Notes: generated by a model not told the origin, from the sequence alone. A stretch of 46,991 bases of DNA from an uncultured Acidobacteriia bacterium (GCA_903929755.1 CAIYVZ010000173.1:1-46991); one strand, 5' to 3'. Positions 23,960-32,572 are shown, numbered from the stretch's first letter. Program-made: numbers and translations.

Positions 23960-25426
23960 TTACGGGGCCTGGTCGGCGGCACCGGTGAGTCCGGCCCGGC
24001 GGATGGCGGCTTCGATTAAGCGCGAGGCTTTGGCTTCGGTTATAAAGCGGTTGACCAGGTCGAGGGTGGCCGTGTCGCCTTTAGGCACGGCGATGGCCTG
24101 CTGGACGGCGAAGTAGTTGTCGGTGAGGACGCGGAAGCGGGAGTCGGCGGCGGTTAGCTGGAGGAGTCGCTGGCGGTTGGTGGCGAAGCCCTGGACTTCA
24201 CCGCGCTGGAGCATCGCGAGGCCTTCTTCCTGGTTTTTCACGGGGACAAAGGTGGCGCTTTTCAGGTTGCGGGAGAGGTAGAGGCCCGGCGAATCGGTGG
24301 GGGTGGCGGCGACTTTCAGGCCGCGCTGGTCCATTTCGCTGACGGTGTGTTGCGGGGCGGCGGCGGGCACCATGTAGGAGGCCCAGCCGAGAAGGTAGAC
24401 CTGCGAGAAATCGACTTCGGTGGCGCGGGAGGGGTCTGCTGCGACGAAGCCGAGGTCGGCCTGGTGAGTTTTAACGCTTTCGAGAACGGCGGGGACTCCG
24501 TTGAGGGGCGTGAGTTTGAGGGGCCGGTTGAGCGTGTCGGCGAGCTTGTCGGCGAGTTCGCGGACGGGGCCAGTGACTTCTCCCGTGGTTGGGTCAAGCT
24601 TGCCCTGGGTGGGATTGCCTGCGAGAAAGGTGACGCGGAGATAGGCGGCGGGCGCGACGAGGGCGTCGTTGGCGGTTAGGCCGTGGCGTTTCAGGGCTTC
24701 GGCTACGAAACCGGAGGCCTTCATTTCTTCGATAAAACTGCGCAGGTAGCGGGCGGCGGCGGGGCGTCCTTTGGGGATTCCGGCGGCCTGCGGGATGGTC
24801 ATGAAATGACCTTCGAGGATGCGTGAACCGGGGAAGCGGGCGGCTACGGGGACCAGCGCCGTCCGGGGGGCTGCGAGGGCGTCGAGTTTCTGGCTGGCGA
24901 AGAGCTCAATGGATCCCGGGGTGTTGGGGGCGCGGAGGATCTGCGCGTGCTGAAGGGTGCGGGTCAGGAAAAGGTCGTAAGCGCTTTTGGCGGCCGCGGC
25001 AATGCGCACTCCGTCGCGGTCGACATCGGCCAGGGTATGAAGCGGGGAACCGGCGGGGACGAGGTAGGTGCCTTCGAGTTCGACGTAGGCGGCGGAGTAG
25101 TCGATGTCCTGCGCACGCGCGGGGTCAATGCCGAGGAAGGCGATATCCCAGACGTTGGAGCGGGCCGTGTCGGTCATCTTACCAGCGGCGTCGAAGGGGA
25201 CGAGGGTGACGGGGACGCCGAGGCGGCGACCGAGTTCGCGGGCGAGATCGACGGCGACGCCTTTGAGTTCCCCGGTTTGGGAATCGCGGGTAGCGAGGAT
25301 CGGATTGCTGTGGTTGATGCCGGCGCGCAGGGTTCCGGTGGGGGCAAACTCGGAGCTGGGCGGGGGGCCGGACTGGGCGAGGAGAAGGGCTGGCATGAAG
25401 CTGGCGAGGGCGAAAAGTTTGCGCAT
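23960..25426 (-). CDS. Fused tandem family-3 solute-binding protein
   Basis: This 488-residue exported protein contains two PBP2-type (family 3) binding domains in one chain. A signal peptide (MRKLFALASFMPALLLAQ) precedes the first domain, about residues 30-255 (LRAGINHSNPILATRD, LKGVAVDLARELGRRLG, SNVWDIAFLGIDPARAQDID). The second is about 260-485 (YLRVTFLAGNPTQGKLD, VRELADKLADTLNRPL, QADLGFVAADPSRATEVDFS). Each ends with a similar helix, FIEEMKASGFVAEALKRHGL and FITEAKASRLIEAAIRRAGL, so it arose by internal duplication. No ABC permease or ATPase is adjacent. Ligands are probably small polar molecules such as amino acids. Sensing or scavenging is equally possible. Confidence 0.85.
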   Translation of the reverse strand: MRKLFALASFMPALLLAQSGPPPSSEFAPTGTLRAGINHSNPILATRDSQTGELKGVAVDLARELGRRLGVPVTLVPFDAAGKMTDTARSNVWDIAFLGIDPARAQDIDYSAAYVELEGTYLVPAGSPLHTLADVDRDGVRIAAAAKSAYDLFLTRTLQHAQILRAPNTPGSIELFASQKLDALAAPRTALVPVAARFPGSRILEGHFMTIPQAAGIPKGRPAAARYLRSFIEEMKASGFVAEALKRHGLTANDALVAPAAYLRVTFLAGNPTQGKLDPTTGEVTGPVRELADKLADTLNRPLKLTPLNGVPAVLESVKTHQADLGFVAADPSRATEVDFSQVYLLGWASYMVPAAAPQHTVSEMDQRGLKVAATPTDSPGLYLSRNLKSATFVPVKNQEEGLAMLQRGEVQGFATNRQRLLQLTAADSRFRVLTDNYFAVQQAIAVPKGDTATLDLVNRFITEAKASRLIEAAIRRAGLTGAADQAP

Positions 25427-25449
25427 GACTTTGTAGAGGGGGGGGTAGA

Positions 25450-25770
25450 TTACCAGGCGGCGCAGGGCTGCGGGAGGAAGGCGACGGGGATGTCGGCTTT
25501 GGCGAAGGTGCTGACTTCGCGCGCCGGGCCGGTGTGGGTGGTGTTGAAGCCTTTGGCATGGATGACATGCTGCCAGCCTTCCTGCCAGCCTCCGCCGACA
25601 CAGATGGATTTACCTTTCAGGGCGGCGGTTTGGGAGCGCTGCTCGCCGGGGTGCCAGGCGGTGGGCGGGAGGCCCTGGCCTTCGATGACCAAGTGGTCGG
25701 GGGCGGCCATGGCGCAGATGCTGGCGAGGAGGGGCAGGATGGCTTCTTGCAGGAGGGTCAGAGTCCGCAT
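25450..25770 (-). CDS. Small putative exported protein, unknown
   Basis: This reading frame of 106 residues begins with a plausible signal peptide (MRTLTLLQEAILPLLASICA, cleavage near MAAPD). The rest contains two Cys and several Trp (AWHPGEQRSQTAALKGKSI, VGGGWQEGWQHVIHAKGF). I do not recognise a family. The start overlaps the end of the degenerate TIGR03435-like gene by 13 bases, so it could also be a shifted remnant of the same gene. Its reality as a protein is uncertain. Confidence 0.4.
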   Translation of the reverse strand: MRTLTLLQEAILPLLASICAMAAPDHLVIEGQGLPPTAWHPGEQRSQTAALKGKSICVGGGWQEGWQHVIHAKGFNTTHTGPAREVSTFAKADIPVAFLPQPCAAW

Positions 25771-26192
25771 TTTTGGTCCGCTTTGCAGGTTTGGGGGGGG
25801 TACCGGAAACAGAGGTTCTTGCCCGATGCGAGGTTATCACGAAATCGTGTCGTTGTGGGAGACGAAGCTGAAACGCTCGGCAGGAGGGTGCGGAGCATGG
25901 GTTGAATGGCGGCGGAAGCGGTGCTGGCCGGAACCATGGCCCGGATATTGAACCGATCGATTTCGAGCCATGCGGGACCGCCCAGGACCTTCCTGGCATC
26001 GACGCCATACGCGACCAGCATGGTGGCGTGGCGGAGTTGGTATTGGGCGCGTTTGAGGCCGCCGCTGAGTTCCAGGTTGGTCGAGCGGGGGCTGGGGCGA
26101 AAGTCCGCGATTTTAAAGCGGGGCGCGTCTTCAGGGGGGTGGGCAGCTAGCGCGAGAGCGGTGACCAAGGTCAGGCAGATTGCCGGAAACAC
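25758..26192 (-). pseudogene. TIGR03435-like exported protein, truncated by a frameshift
   Basis: The first 104 residues fit the TIGR03435 family, which is abundant in Solibacter-type Acidobacteria and has no known function. They show a signal peptide (MFPAICLTLVTALALAAH), then FKIADFRPSP, the MLVAYGVDARKVLGGPAWL motif and IQPMLRTLL. After residue 104, near 25880, the family continuation (ERFSFVSHNDT) is in another frame, as if one G was lost. That frame then ends in a TGA at 25837-25839. The remaining 40 residues as read look meaningless. Family members are normally at least twice as long. The start codon is GTG at 26192, back to back with malQ. Confidence 0.6.
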
Positions 26193-26197
26193 ATTTT

Positions 26198-28201
26198 ATG
26201 CTAGCGGGTTCGGTGCGAACTACTAAACTCAAATCAGTGCCTTCCGACGACGAAATACGCATCGCAGCCGAGCAAAACGGCGTCCAGCAGGAGTTTTGGG
26301 ACAACTTTGGCAATATCCATGCCACTTCACGGGAGACGAATCTGGCGATTCTAACCTCTCTTGGGGTAGCGCCTGCTGAGGAAGTTTCTTGTTCGGAATT
26401 GGTTCCTCCGGTGATGGTGGTTTTGGAGGGGGAGCCGGAGCGAATTCCGGGCACCGATCTGTGGACTCCGAATTTGCCTTTGGGGTACCACTCGGCGCAT
26501 GTGGGGGGGCGGGCGATGCGGCTGATTGTTTGTCCGAAGTCGGCGGTTCGGCTGGAGGGGAAGCGGGCCGGGCTGGGGGTGACGCTTTATGGCGTGCGTT
26601 CCGCGCGGAACTGGGGCTGTGGGGATTTTCGGGATCTGCGGGATTTGTCTTCGTGGGCGGCGGAAGAGTTGGCTGCCGATTTTATCGCGCTGAATCCGCT
26701 GCATGCGATTCATAACCGGATTCCTTATAACCAGAGTCCGTATTTGCCGAACAGCATTTTCTACCGGAACTGGCTTTATCTGGATGTGGAGGCGGTGCCT
26801 GGGTATGCGGCGATTCGGGCCGCGTTTGAGACTCCGGCGACATTGGCGGAGAAGGCTCGGTTGCGGGCTACGGATATCGTCCAGTATGAGGCGGTGGCGG
26901 CTCTGAAGCGGCGGGCTTTGGAGATGGTTTTCGCTCGGGACGGCGTGTCTTCGGAGTGCGCGGCGTGGATTGCTGCCGAAGGTGATTTGCTGCGGCTGTA
27001 TGCGACGTACTGCGCGCTGGATGAACACCATCACGCAGCGGATCCGGAAGTTTGGGTTTGGCCGCAGTGGCCGACGGCGTATCAGGATCCAGGGTCGGCT
27101 GAAGTGGCGGAGTTTGCGGCGGCGCATGAGCGGCAGATCGCGTTCCACGGGTGGCTGCAGTTTTTGGTGGACGGGCAGATTGCCGAGGCGCAGAAGCATG
27201 CTTTGGCTGCCGGGATGGGCATTGGTTTGTACCATGACCTGGCGCTGGCGACGGACCGGTGCGGGTCGGATTTGTGGGCTCACCGGCCGTTCTTTGTGAA
27301 GGGCGCAAGGGTAGGGTCTCCGCCGGATGGGTTCTCACCTTCGGGGCAGGACTGGTCGTTCCCTCCTCCGAATCAACAGAAGCATTTGGAGGACGGGTAC
27401 AGGCTGTTCCGCGAGTCGCTGGCGAAGTCGATGCGCCATGGCGGGGCTTTGCGGATTGACCATGTGATGCGGTTGTTCCGGCTGTACTGGATTCCGGACG
27501 GGCATACGGCGGCAGAGGGCGCCTATGTGCGGGATCGGGCGAAGGATCTGGTGCGGATTCTGGCACTGGAGAGTGTGCGGAGCGGGGCGGCGATTGTGGG
27601 CGAGGATTTGGGAACCGTGGAGGATGAGGTCCGGGAAACGCTGGCGCGGTTTGGAATTCTGAGCTACCGGCTGTTGATTTTCGAGCAGAACGAGGCTGGC
27701 TTTAAGGCTCCGGAGGATTATCCGGAGGGTGCGCTGACGTCGACGACGACGCATGATTTGCCGACGGTGGATGGGTTCTGGACGGGCGCGGATATTGAGG
27801 CTCGGTTGCAGGCGGGGACGGTGGATGACGCGGCGTATGCGGCCCAGAAAGTGGACCGGGTGCGGGATCGGCAGCGGCTTTTGGATGCTTTGTATAAGGC
27901 CGAGTTGCTGCCGGACGGTTATGCGCGGGATGCGGCGGCATTGCCTGAATTGACGGCGGAGATTCATGAGGCAATTCTGGGGTTCCTGGCGAAGACTCCG
28001 TGCGCGATGTGGCTGGTGAATCAGGAGGATATGACGCTGGAGCCGTATCAGCAGAATTTGCCTGGGACCACGGCAGAGTATCCGAACTGGAGCCGGAAGA
28101 TGCGGTGGAGTGTGGAGGATCTACGGGTGTTACCGGTAGCGGTAGCGCGGGCGTCGATGGTGAAAGAGTTGGTGTTGCGGAGCGGGCGGGGACGCACTTA
28201 G
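26198..28201 (+). CDS. malQ: 4-alpha-glucanotransferase (GH77)
   Basis: This 667-residue amylomaltase transfers maltosyl units between alpha-1,4-glucans in maltose and glycogen metabolism. GH77 landmarks are present: YGVRSARNWGCGDFRDLRDL, QSPYLPNSIFYRNWLYLD, the nucleophile Asp in ALRIDHVMRLFRLYW, the acid/base Glu in IVGEDLGTVEDEV, and the TTTHDLPTVDGFW motif. About 75 N-terminal residues precede the barrel, as in many longer MalQ proteins. I take the ATG at 26198; a TTG at 26180 is also open. It is divergent from the TIGR03435-like gene, with five bases between starts. Its stop overlaps hicA by four bases. Confidence 0.93.
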   Translation: MLAGSVRTTKLKSVPSDDEIRIAAEQNGVQQEFWDNFGNIHATSRETNLAILTSLGVAPAEEVSCSELVPPVMVVLEGEPERIPGTDLWTPNLPLGYHSAHVGGRAMRLIVCPKSAVRLEGKRAGLGVTLYGVRSARNWGCGDFRDLRDLSSWAAEELAADFIALNPLHAIHNRIPYNQSPYLPNSIFYRNWLYLDVEAVPGYAAIRAAFETPATLAEKARLRATDIVQYEAVAALKRRALEMVFARDGVSSECAAWIAAEGDLLRLYATYCALDEHHHAADPEVWVWPQWPTAYQDPGSAEVAEFAAAHERQIAFHGWLQFLVDGQIAEAQKHALAAGMGIGLYHDLALATDRCGSDLWAHRPFFVKGARVGSPPDGFSPSGQDWSFPPPNQQKHLEDGYRLFRESLAKSMRHGGALRIDHVMRLFRLYWIPDGHTAAEGAYVRDRAKDLVRILALESVRSGAAIVGEDLGTVEDEVRETLARFGILSYRLLIFEQNEAGFKAPEDYPEGALTSTTTHDLPTVDGFWTGADIEARLQAGTVDDAAYAAQKVDRVRDRQRLLDALYKAELLPDGYARDAAALPELTAEIHEAILGFLAKTPCAMWLVNQEDMTLEPYQQNLPGTTAEYPNWSRKMRWSVEDLRVLPVAVARASMVKELVLRSGRGRT

Positions 28202-28419
28202 AGCAGGGCGATGAATTCGGCGACGGACAGACCGGAAGCCTTGATGAGGGCCCGAAGGGTTCCCGGCGCCAGTTCACGGTGCTGCGCGACAGATAGGCTG
28301 GCTGGGTGGCCAGGTTTGATCATGATGAGGTGACTGCCATGCTGGCGGTCTTTGATCCAGCCCGCCCTTTGGAAGGCACGGACCGCTCGTTCCCCTGAAA
28401 CGGAGGGGAGTGAAGCCAC
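28198..28419 (-). CDS. hicA: HicA-type mRNA interferase toxin
   Basis: This 73-residue protein has a double-stranded-RNA-binding-like fold. HicA features are clear: GERAVRAFQRAGWIKDRQ, then HGSHLIMIKPG with the active His (H30), and a C-terminal LAPGTLRALIKASGLS segment. It cleaves mRNA and is neutralised by HicB. The GTG start shares one base with the TAG stop of the upstream antitoxin gene. The antitoxin-first order is less usual for hicAB but well known. Confidence 0.88.
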   Translation of the reverse strand: MASLPSVSGERAVRAFQRAGWIKDRQHGSHLIMIKPGHPASLSVAQHRELAPGTLRALIKASGLSVAEFIALL

Positions 28420-28622
28420 TACGCGAAGACCTCGACCTCACGCACCTCGACGAGTGGCATGTGATGCGCGGCTCGTGTTGCGAGGCAGCCGGAGATCGCT
28501 TCCCGAATGTTGGCGATCGCTTCGGGTTCGGTCTCTCCCTGCGAGATGCAGCCTGGGATGGCGGGGCATTCGGCGACGATCATGCCGGTTTCATCCCGCT
28601 CCAGTGTTATCAGGAGCTTCAT
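28419..28622 (-). CDS. hicB: HicB-type antitoxin
   Basis: This 67-residue antitoxin has the degraded RNase H fold of the HicB family. Visible parts are MKLLITLERDETGMIVAECP, PGCISQGETEPEAIANIREA and the tail MPLVEVREVEVFA. No separate DNA-binding domain is present, so this is the short HicB form. It is the first gene of the pair and overlaps the toxin gene by one base. The pair lies between malQ and the ThuA gene without other mobile signals. Confidence 0.88.
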   Translation of the reverse strand: MKLLITLERDETGMIVAECPAIPGCISQGETEPEAIANIREAISGCLATRAAHHMPLVEVREVEVFA

Positions 28623-28657
28623 GACGTCAGTTTAGCTGGTTACGTGCGACTGTGCGT

Positions 28658-29602
28658 TTATTTGGCGCTGGGGCGGTCGTCGGCTTTGAGATCTCCGAGG
28701 GCGTACTGGACTCCGGCCAGGATGTGCTCCAGCATGGGGCGCATGGCGTAGATCTTTTCATTGTGGCCGTGGGCTTCGTAGAAGATGCGGCCTTTGCCTT
28801 CGCGGCGGATCCAGCTGAGGCCGTAGTCTCCGTCGGTGCGTCGGTTTTCGGCAGGTTCCTTCGCTTTGTCGGCGTCGGACATTTTGGCGTAGTTGACGCT
28901 GGTGAGGACATGGACGTTCTTGCGGGAGAAAGAATTCTGGGCGTAGACGTAGGTCTCGTCGTGGATTTCGAAGTCCTGGCCGTGGAACATTTTGGTGAGC
29001 GGGCTCTTGGGGTCGTCGATCTTCGTGGTGATGAGCTGAGGGTAAGACCAGTGGAAGACGAAGAAACCTCCGATGGCCTTATTCCATTCGGGCCAGAGGG
29101 GCGCGGGAGCGACACCCCGGCCTCCGGCGTGATACGAGTCAGTGGCGGCGTGGATACCGGCGATGCCCTTACCACCGCGCACGAAGTCGAGGAGAGCTTT
29201 CTTGCGGGCTTCGGTCAGGGACGCATCCGAGGGGTCGTTCAGGAATTCTCCGGTGGTGCTGTCGAGGAAGATTCCGTCGTATTGCTTGAGATTTTCTGCG
29301 GTGATGACGGCGGGGTCGTAAGAGATCGTGGTGGACCAGGCTCCGGTCTTCTCGCCCATCGCTTCAAGGGTCCTGGCGGCGAGGGGGATAGAAGAGTGGA
29401 CAAACCCCTGGGCTTTGCAAAGCACGAGGAGTTTGCGGGGGTGCGCGGGTTTGGCGGGGGCCTTATCGGGGAGCGCGGCCATCATGGCGGCGACGTCCTC
29501 CGGCTTGGGCGTTTGATTCTGGGGTTTGGGTGGCGCGGTCTGGGCCGTAAGGATACCGATGCCGAGGGTGGATGCGAGGAGTACGCGGATCGCTGTATGC
29601 AT
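28658..29602 (-). CDS. Exported ThuA-like domain protein
   Basis: This 314-residue protein has a signal peptide (MHTAIRVLLASTLGIGILTA) and then a Pro/Lys-rich linker. A ThuA/glutamine-amidotransferase-like fold follows (KLLVLCKAQGFVHSSIPLAA, NLKQYDGIFLDSTTGEFL, DFVRGGKGIAGIHAATDSY, GHNEKIYAMRPM). ThuA domains are linked with trehalose and other sugar utilisation in Acidobacteria, Bacteroidetes and Planctomycetes, but the reaction is not established. It is transcribed divergently from the Tat-exported sugar isomerase, with a 21-base gap between proposed starts, so the two are probably co-regulated. Confidence 0.85.
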   Translation of the reverse strand: MHTAIRVLLASTLGIGILTAQTAPPKPQNQTPKPEDVAAMMAALPDKAPAKPAHPRKLLVLCKAQGFVHSSIPLAARTLEAMGEKTGAWSTTISYDPAVITAENLKQYDGIFLDSTTGEFLNDPSDASLTEARKKALLDFVRGGKGIAGIHAATDSYHAGGRGVAPAPLWPEWNKAIGGFFVFHWSYPQLITTKIDDPKSPLTKMFHGQDFEIHDETYVYAQNSFSRKNVHVLTSVNYAKMSDADKAKEPAENRRTDGDYGLSWIRREGKGRIFYEAHGHNEKIYAMRPMLEHILAGVQYALGDLKADDRPSAK

Positions 29603-29623
29603 GTGAGGATGCCTTCCGGATTC

Positions 29624-30556
29624 ATGATACTGTGGCTTCGAGTGATCTACACACGACGGGTATTTTTGGGGACTGCTGCGGCCGCTGGTATTGGCACGCT
29701 GCGAGGCGCACTTTCAGGGATGTATGTGGCGCTGAACAGCTCGCTGACGGGCGGCAAGGCGCCGTGGCCGGACTTCGTTCGGTTGGCGGGTGCCGCGGGC
29801 TATGGCGGTTGCGATCTGAACCTGGGGGCCGCTATGAAGGAGGGTGTTCCGGCGACGCGGGCTGCGTATGCGGCGGCGAAAGTTCGGCCTTCGTTCTGCA
29901 GTCTGCCGGTTACGGCAACGCGCGATGAGGCGCTGTTTCAGACGGGCCTGGCTGGACTGGAAGAGGCGGCTCGTTTCGCGGCAGCCGTGGAGTGTCCGCG
30001 CATGATGGCGGTGATGCCGGCGGCTTCGGCGACCCCGAAGGCGGAGTTCCGGAAGATTCTGCATGACCGGTTTACGGCGATTGGGGAGGTGCTCGGCAAG
30101 CAGGGCGTTCGGCTGGGACTGGAGTTCCTGGGGCCTCTGCATTTCCGGACGGCGGCGCCGCATGTGTTCATTTACCAGTTGGCCGAGATGGTGGAATTCG
30201 CCTCGGAATGCGGTGGGAACGTGGGCGTGGTTTTGGATGACTGGCATTGGCACCATGCGGGAGGTTCGGTGGCGGATATCGTGGCGGCGGGGAAGGAACG
30301 GATTGTGCTCGTTCATCTTTCGGACTGCGCGAAGCTGGCCCCGGAAGAGGTTCGGGATAATCAGCGATTGCTGGCCGGGGAGGGCGTGATCGATCTGGCG
30401 GGGTTCTTCGGGGCACTGAAGAAGATTGGGTATGAGGGGAGCGTCAGTCCGGAGCCGATCGGGCGGATACCGAAAGAGGCGAGTGGAGCCGAGGGAGCGA
30501 AGCTGGGCCTCGATTCGGCACTGGCTGTGATGCGGAAGGCTGGAATCGCGTTTTGA
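29624..30556 (+). CDS. Tat-exported sugar phosphate isomerase/epimerase-like protein
   Basis: This is a TIM-barrel protein of the xylose isomerase-like / IolE type, about 310 residues. Near the N terminus lies a twin-arginine signal, YTRRVFLGTAAAAGIG, so it is exported folded. Barrel strands and likely metal ligands follow: GYGGCDLNLGAAM, VRLGLEFLGPLHFRT with Glu, VGVVLDDWHWHHAGG with Asp and His, IVLVHLSDCAKL with His, and GYEGSVSPEPIG with Glu. The frame is open far upstream, antisense to the ThuA gene, but that part is not real. ATG at 29624 is chosen; GTG at 29642 would start the Tat signal more tightly. It overlaps neuC by four bases. Confidence 0.82.
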   Translation: MILWLRVIYTRRVFLGTAAAAGIGTLRGALSGMYVALNSSLTGGKAPWPDFVRLAGAAGYGGCDLNLGAAMKEGVPATRAAYAAAKVRPSFCSLPVTATRDEALFQTGLAGLEEAARFAAAVECPRMMAVMPAASATPKAEFRKILHDRFTAIGEVLGKQGVRLGLEFLGPLHFRTAAPHVFIYQLAEMVEFASECGGNVGVVLDDWHWHHAGGSVADIVAAGKERIVLVHLSDCAKLAPEEVRDNQRLLAGEGVIDLAGFFGALKKIGYEGSVSPEPIGRIPKEASGAEGAKLGLDSALAVMRKAGIAF

Positions 30557-31707
30557 GAAAACGGAAGATCGCTGTGGTGACCACGTCGCGGGCGGATTAC
30601 AACCACCTCTACTGGCCGCTGCGCACGATGGCTGCTTGCGAGGATATTGACCTTCGGATAATTGCGATGGGGCCGCATCTGTCCCCCGAGTTTGGGAATA
30701 CAGCGCGGGAGATGGAGGCGCAGGGTCTGACGATTGACTCCCGGATTGAGTGCCTGCTTAGTTCGGACACCGACGTCGGGATGGCGAAAACGATTGGGGT
30801 GGCCACGCTGGGTCTGGCGGATTGCCTGGGGCGGATGCGGCCGGACCTGATGCTGCTGATTGCGGACCGGTATGAGTTTCTGGCACCGGCTTCAGTGGGG
30901 CTGGCGCTGCGGATCCCGATGGCGCATATCGAGGGGGGCGAGATTAGCGAGGGCGCGATTGATGACGCCGTTCGCAACGCCCTTACGAAGATGTCCCATG
31001 TTCATTTCACCTCGACGGCAACGGCCCGGGAGCGTGTGATTGGGATGGGCGAAGAAGCGTGGCGGGTGCATCATGCGGGAGCGCCTTCACTGGATCATTT
31101 GCGGCGGAGCGTGCTGCCTTCGCGGGAGGCTTTAGAAGCCAAACTGGGGCTGGATTTGAGTCGGCCGACGGCGCTGGTTACTTGTCATCCGACAACGATT
31201 CCGCTGGATACGACGCGTGAGGCGGCGGCGGTGTTTTCGGCTCTGGAGAATTCACAGTTACAGAAAGTGTTTTGTTACCCAAACGCGGATGCGGGGAGCA
31301 GGGCGATTATTGAGCGGGCCAGGGGCTTGGCGGCGCGGGATGCGGGGGCTCGCGTGGTAGTGAACCTTCCGGCGGTTGAGTATTGGGGTCTGTTGCGGGC
31401 CGTGAGCGTGCTGGTGGGGAATTCGTCGAGCGGGATTATGGAGGCGGCTTCCTTTGGAATTCCGGCGGTGAATATTGGGATCCGGCAGCGGGGGCGCGAG
31501 CATGGGGCCAACGTTTTGAATGTTCCGGCCGAAGTGGGGGCGATTTCAGGAGCGATGGCGAAAGCTATGGAGCCGGAGTTCCGGGCATCGTTGCGCGGCA
31601 TGCAGAACCCTTATGGGGATGGGCAGGCGTCAGAAAAGATTGTGGAGATCTTGCGGACGGTGCCGTTGGGGGAAGAACTGCTGCTCAAACGGCATCTGCG
31701 CGGATGA
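30553..31707 (+). CDS. neuC: UDP-N-acetylglucosamine 2-epimerase, hydrolysing (NeuC-like)
   Basis: This 384-residue enzyme of the GT-B-like epimerase family releases UDP and forms N-acetylmannosamine, the first step toward sialic or related nonulosonic acids. Family marks are VVTTSRADYNHLYWPL at the N terminus, PDLMLLIADRYEFLAPA, PMAHIEGGEISEGAIDD with His and Glu residues, and VGNSSSGIMEAASFGIP near the C terminus. The start is a TTG that overlaps the isomerase stop (TTGA), so translation is coupled. No neuB or neuA lies in the window, so the rest of the pathway must be elsewhere or the product has another use. It overlaps the convergent methyltransferase by 23 bases. Confidence 0.85.
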   Translation: MRKRKIAVVTTSRADYNHLYWPLRTMAACEDIDLRIIAMGPHLSPEFGNTAREMEAQGLTIDSRIECLLSSDTDVGMAKTIGVATLGLADCLGRMRPDLMLLIADRYEFLAPASVGLALRIPMAHIEGGEISEGAIDDAVRNALTKMSHVHFTSTATARERVIGMGEEAWRVHHAGAPSLDHLRRSVLPSREALEAKLGLDLSRPTALVTCHPTTIPLDTTREAAAVFSALENSQLQKVFCYPNADAGSRAIIERARGLAARDAGARVVVNLPAVEYWGLLRAVSVLVGNSSSGIMEAASFGIPAVNIGIRQRGREHGANVLNVPAEVGAISGAMAKAMEPEFRASLRGMQNPYGDGQASEKIVEILRTVPLGEELLLKRHLRG

Positions 31708-32428
31708 TGTAGAGCAGATTTCCCTGGGTAGGGTGGGGGCAGAGTTGGCCGGTGGTGTAATCGACGACAAAGCGGTGGTCGATGGCGAGACCGGCGGCGC
31801 GGATCAGTTTTTGGAGTTCTTTATCGGTGAAGACGTGCCCGCGGACGCGCGTTTCTCTTCCTCCCAGATTCCAGGCAGCGACGACATCTCCGTTTCGTTC
31901 ATTGGCCCGGAGTGTGTCGTAGAGAAACCGGGCCAGGGTGTTGCGCCACCCGTATCGCCGGGCGTTGTAGCGATGATTGACGTCGAGGAATAGCCTGCCG
32001 TTCGGTGTGAGTAGGCGTTTAATCTGGCGGAGAGCTTCGAGCCGGGCCGCTTCGGGGAGGATGTGGCCGAAGACATTCCACAGGCAGAGGATTATGTCGA
32101 ATTTGCCGGTGAGCAGGTTTAGTTGCTCGGCACGGAGATTCAGGTAACCCTGGGGCGTAAATGAAGCCTGACGCATTCCGTGGCTGGGCTCGAGCAGGAC
32201 TGGGCCTGCAATCCCTGCTGCTTGGGCGATCCCGTGAGCCCGGCGGGCGTCTCCTGCGCCAATATCCAACAGGGTGGTGGCACCGAGCGGGAGGTTGGCG
32301 AGAATGAGGCGGTCGACGCCATCGAGATAGGGCCGGCAGGCGGAGACCAGGCAGTGAAAGTCTGGGGCCACGACATCATACGCAGCGACGGGATCGAGAG
32401 GTACCGATGGTGTGGAGGGGTTTGACAT
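31685..32428 (-). CDS. SAM-dependent methyltransferase
   Basis: This 247-residue class I methyltransferase has motif I (TTLLDIGAGDARRAHGIAQ) for S-adenosylmethionine. ILCLWNVFGHILPEAARLE is in the motif III/IV position, and RLLTPNGRLFLDVNH in the motif V/VI region. The substrate is unknown; the GHIL segment and the Tyr/Arg-rich middle (YNARRYGWRNTLARF) resemble enzymes for small molecules. It is convergent with neuC and overlaps its 3' end. Upstream, a 120-base gap leads to the nuo terminator. Confidence 0.85.
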   Translation of the reverse strand: MSNPSTPSVPLDPVAAYDVVAPDFHCLVSACRPYLDGVDRLILANLPLGATTLLDIGAGDARRAHGIAQAAGIAGPVLLEPSHGMRQASFTPQGYLNLRAEQLNLLTGKFDIILCLWNVFGHILPEAARLEALRQIKRLLTPNGRLFLDVNHRYNARRYGWRNTLARFLYDTLRANERNGDVVAAWNLGGRETRVRGHVFTDKELQKLIRAAGLAIDHRFVVDYTTGQLCPHPTQGNLLYIIRADAV

Positions 32429-32548
32429 GACCGGGTTACTGCCATGGTCGCACCGGCGTTAGCGGGGATGCAGTGGCGGTTCTTTGAGATCGATATGGCG
32501 GTAAGGGAGCGGGTATTTCCCGATTGGGTAGCCTCCGAAAAGACGAAA

Positions 32549-32572
32549 GGCCCTTCCCCAGGAGGAAGGGCC
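32549..32572 (-). terminator. Intrinsic terminator of the nuo operon
   Basis: GGCCCTTCC (32549-32557) and GGAAGGGCC (32564-32572) form a perfect nine-base stem with a six-base loop. On the minus strand the stem is followed by TTTCGTCTTTT, a good U-tract. It lies 75 bases after the nuoN stop and would end the long nuo transcript. Confidence 0.88.

Noticed and set aside
28652-29623. Long open frame in front of the sugar isomerase, giving a 634-residue protein
   Set aside because: It is antisense to the ThuA gene and has the repetitive Gly/Val/Asp composition of a GC-rich shadow frame; homology begins only at the Tat signal.
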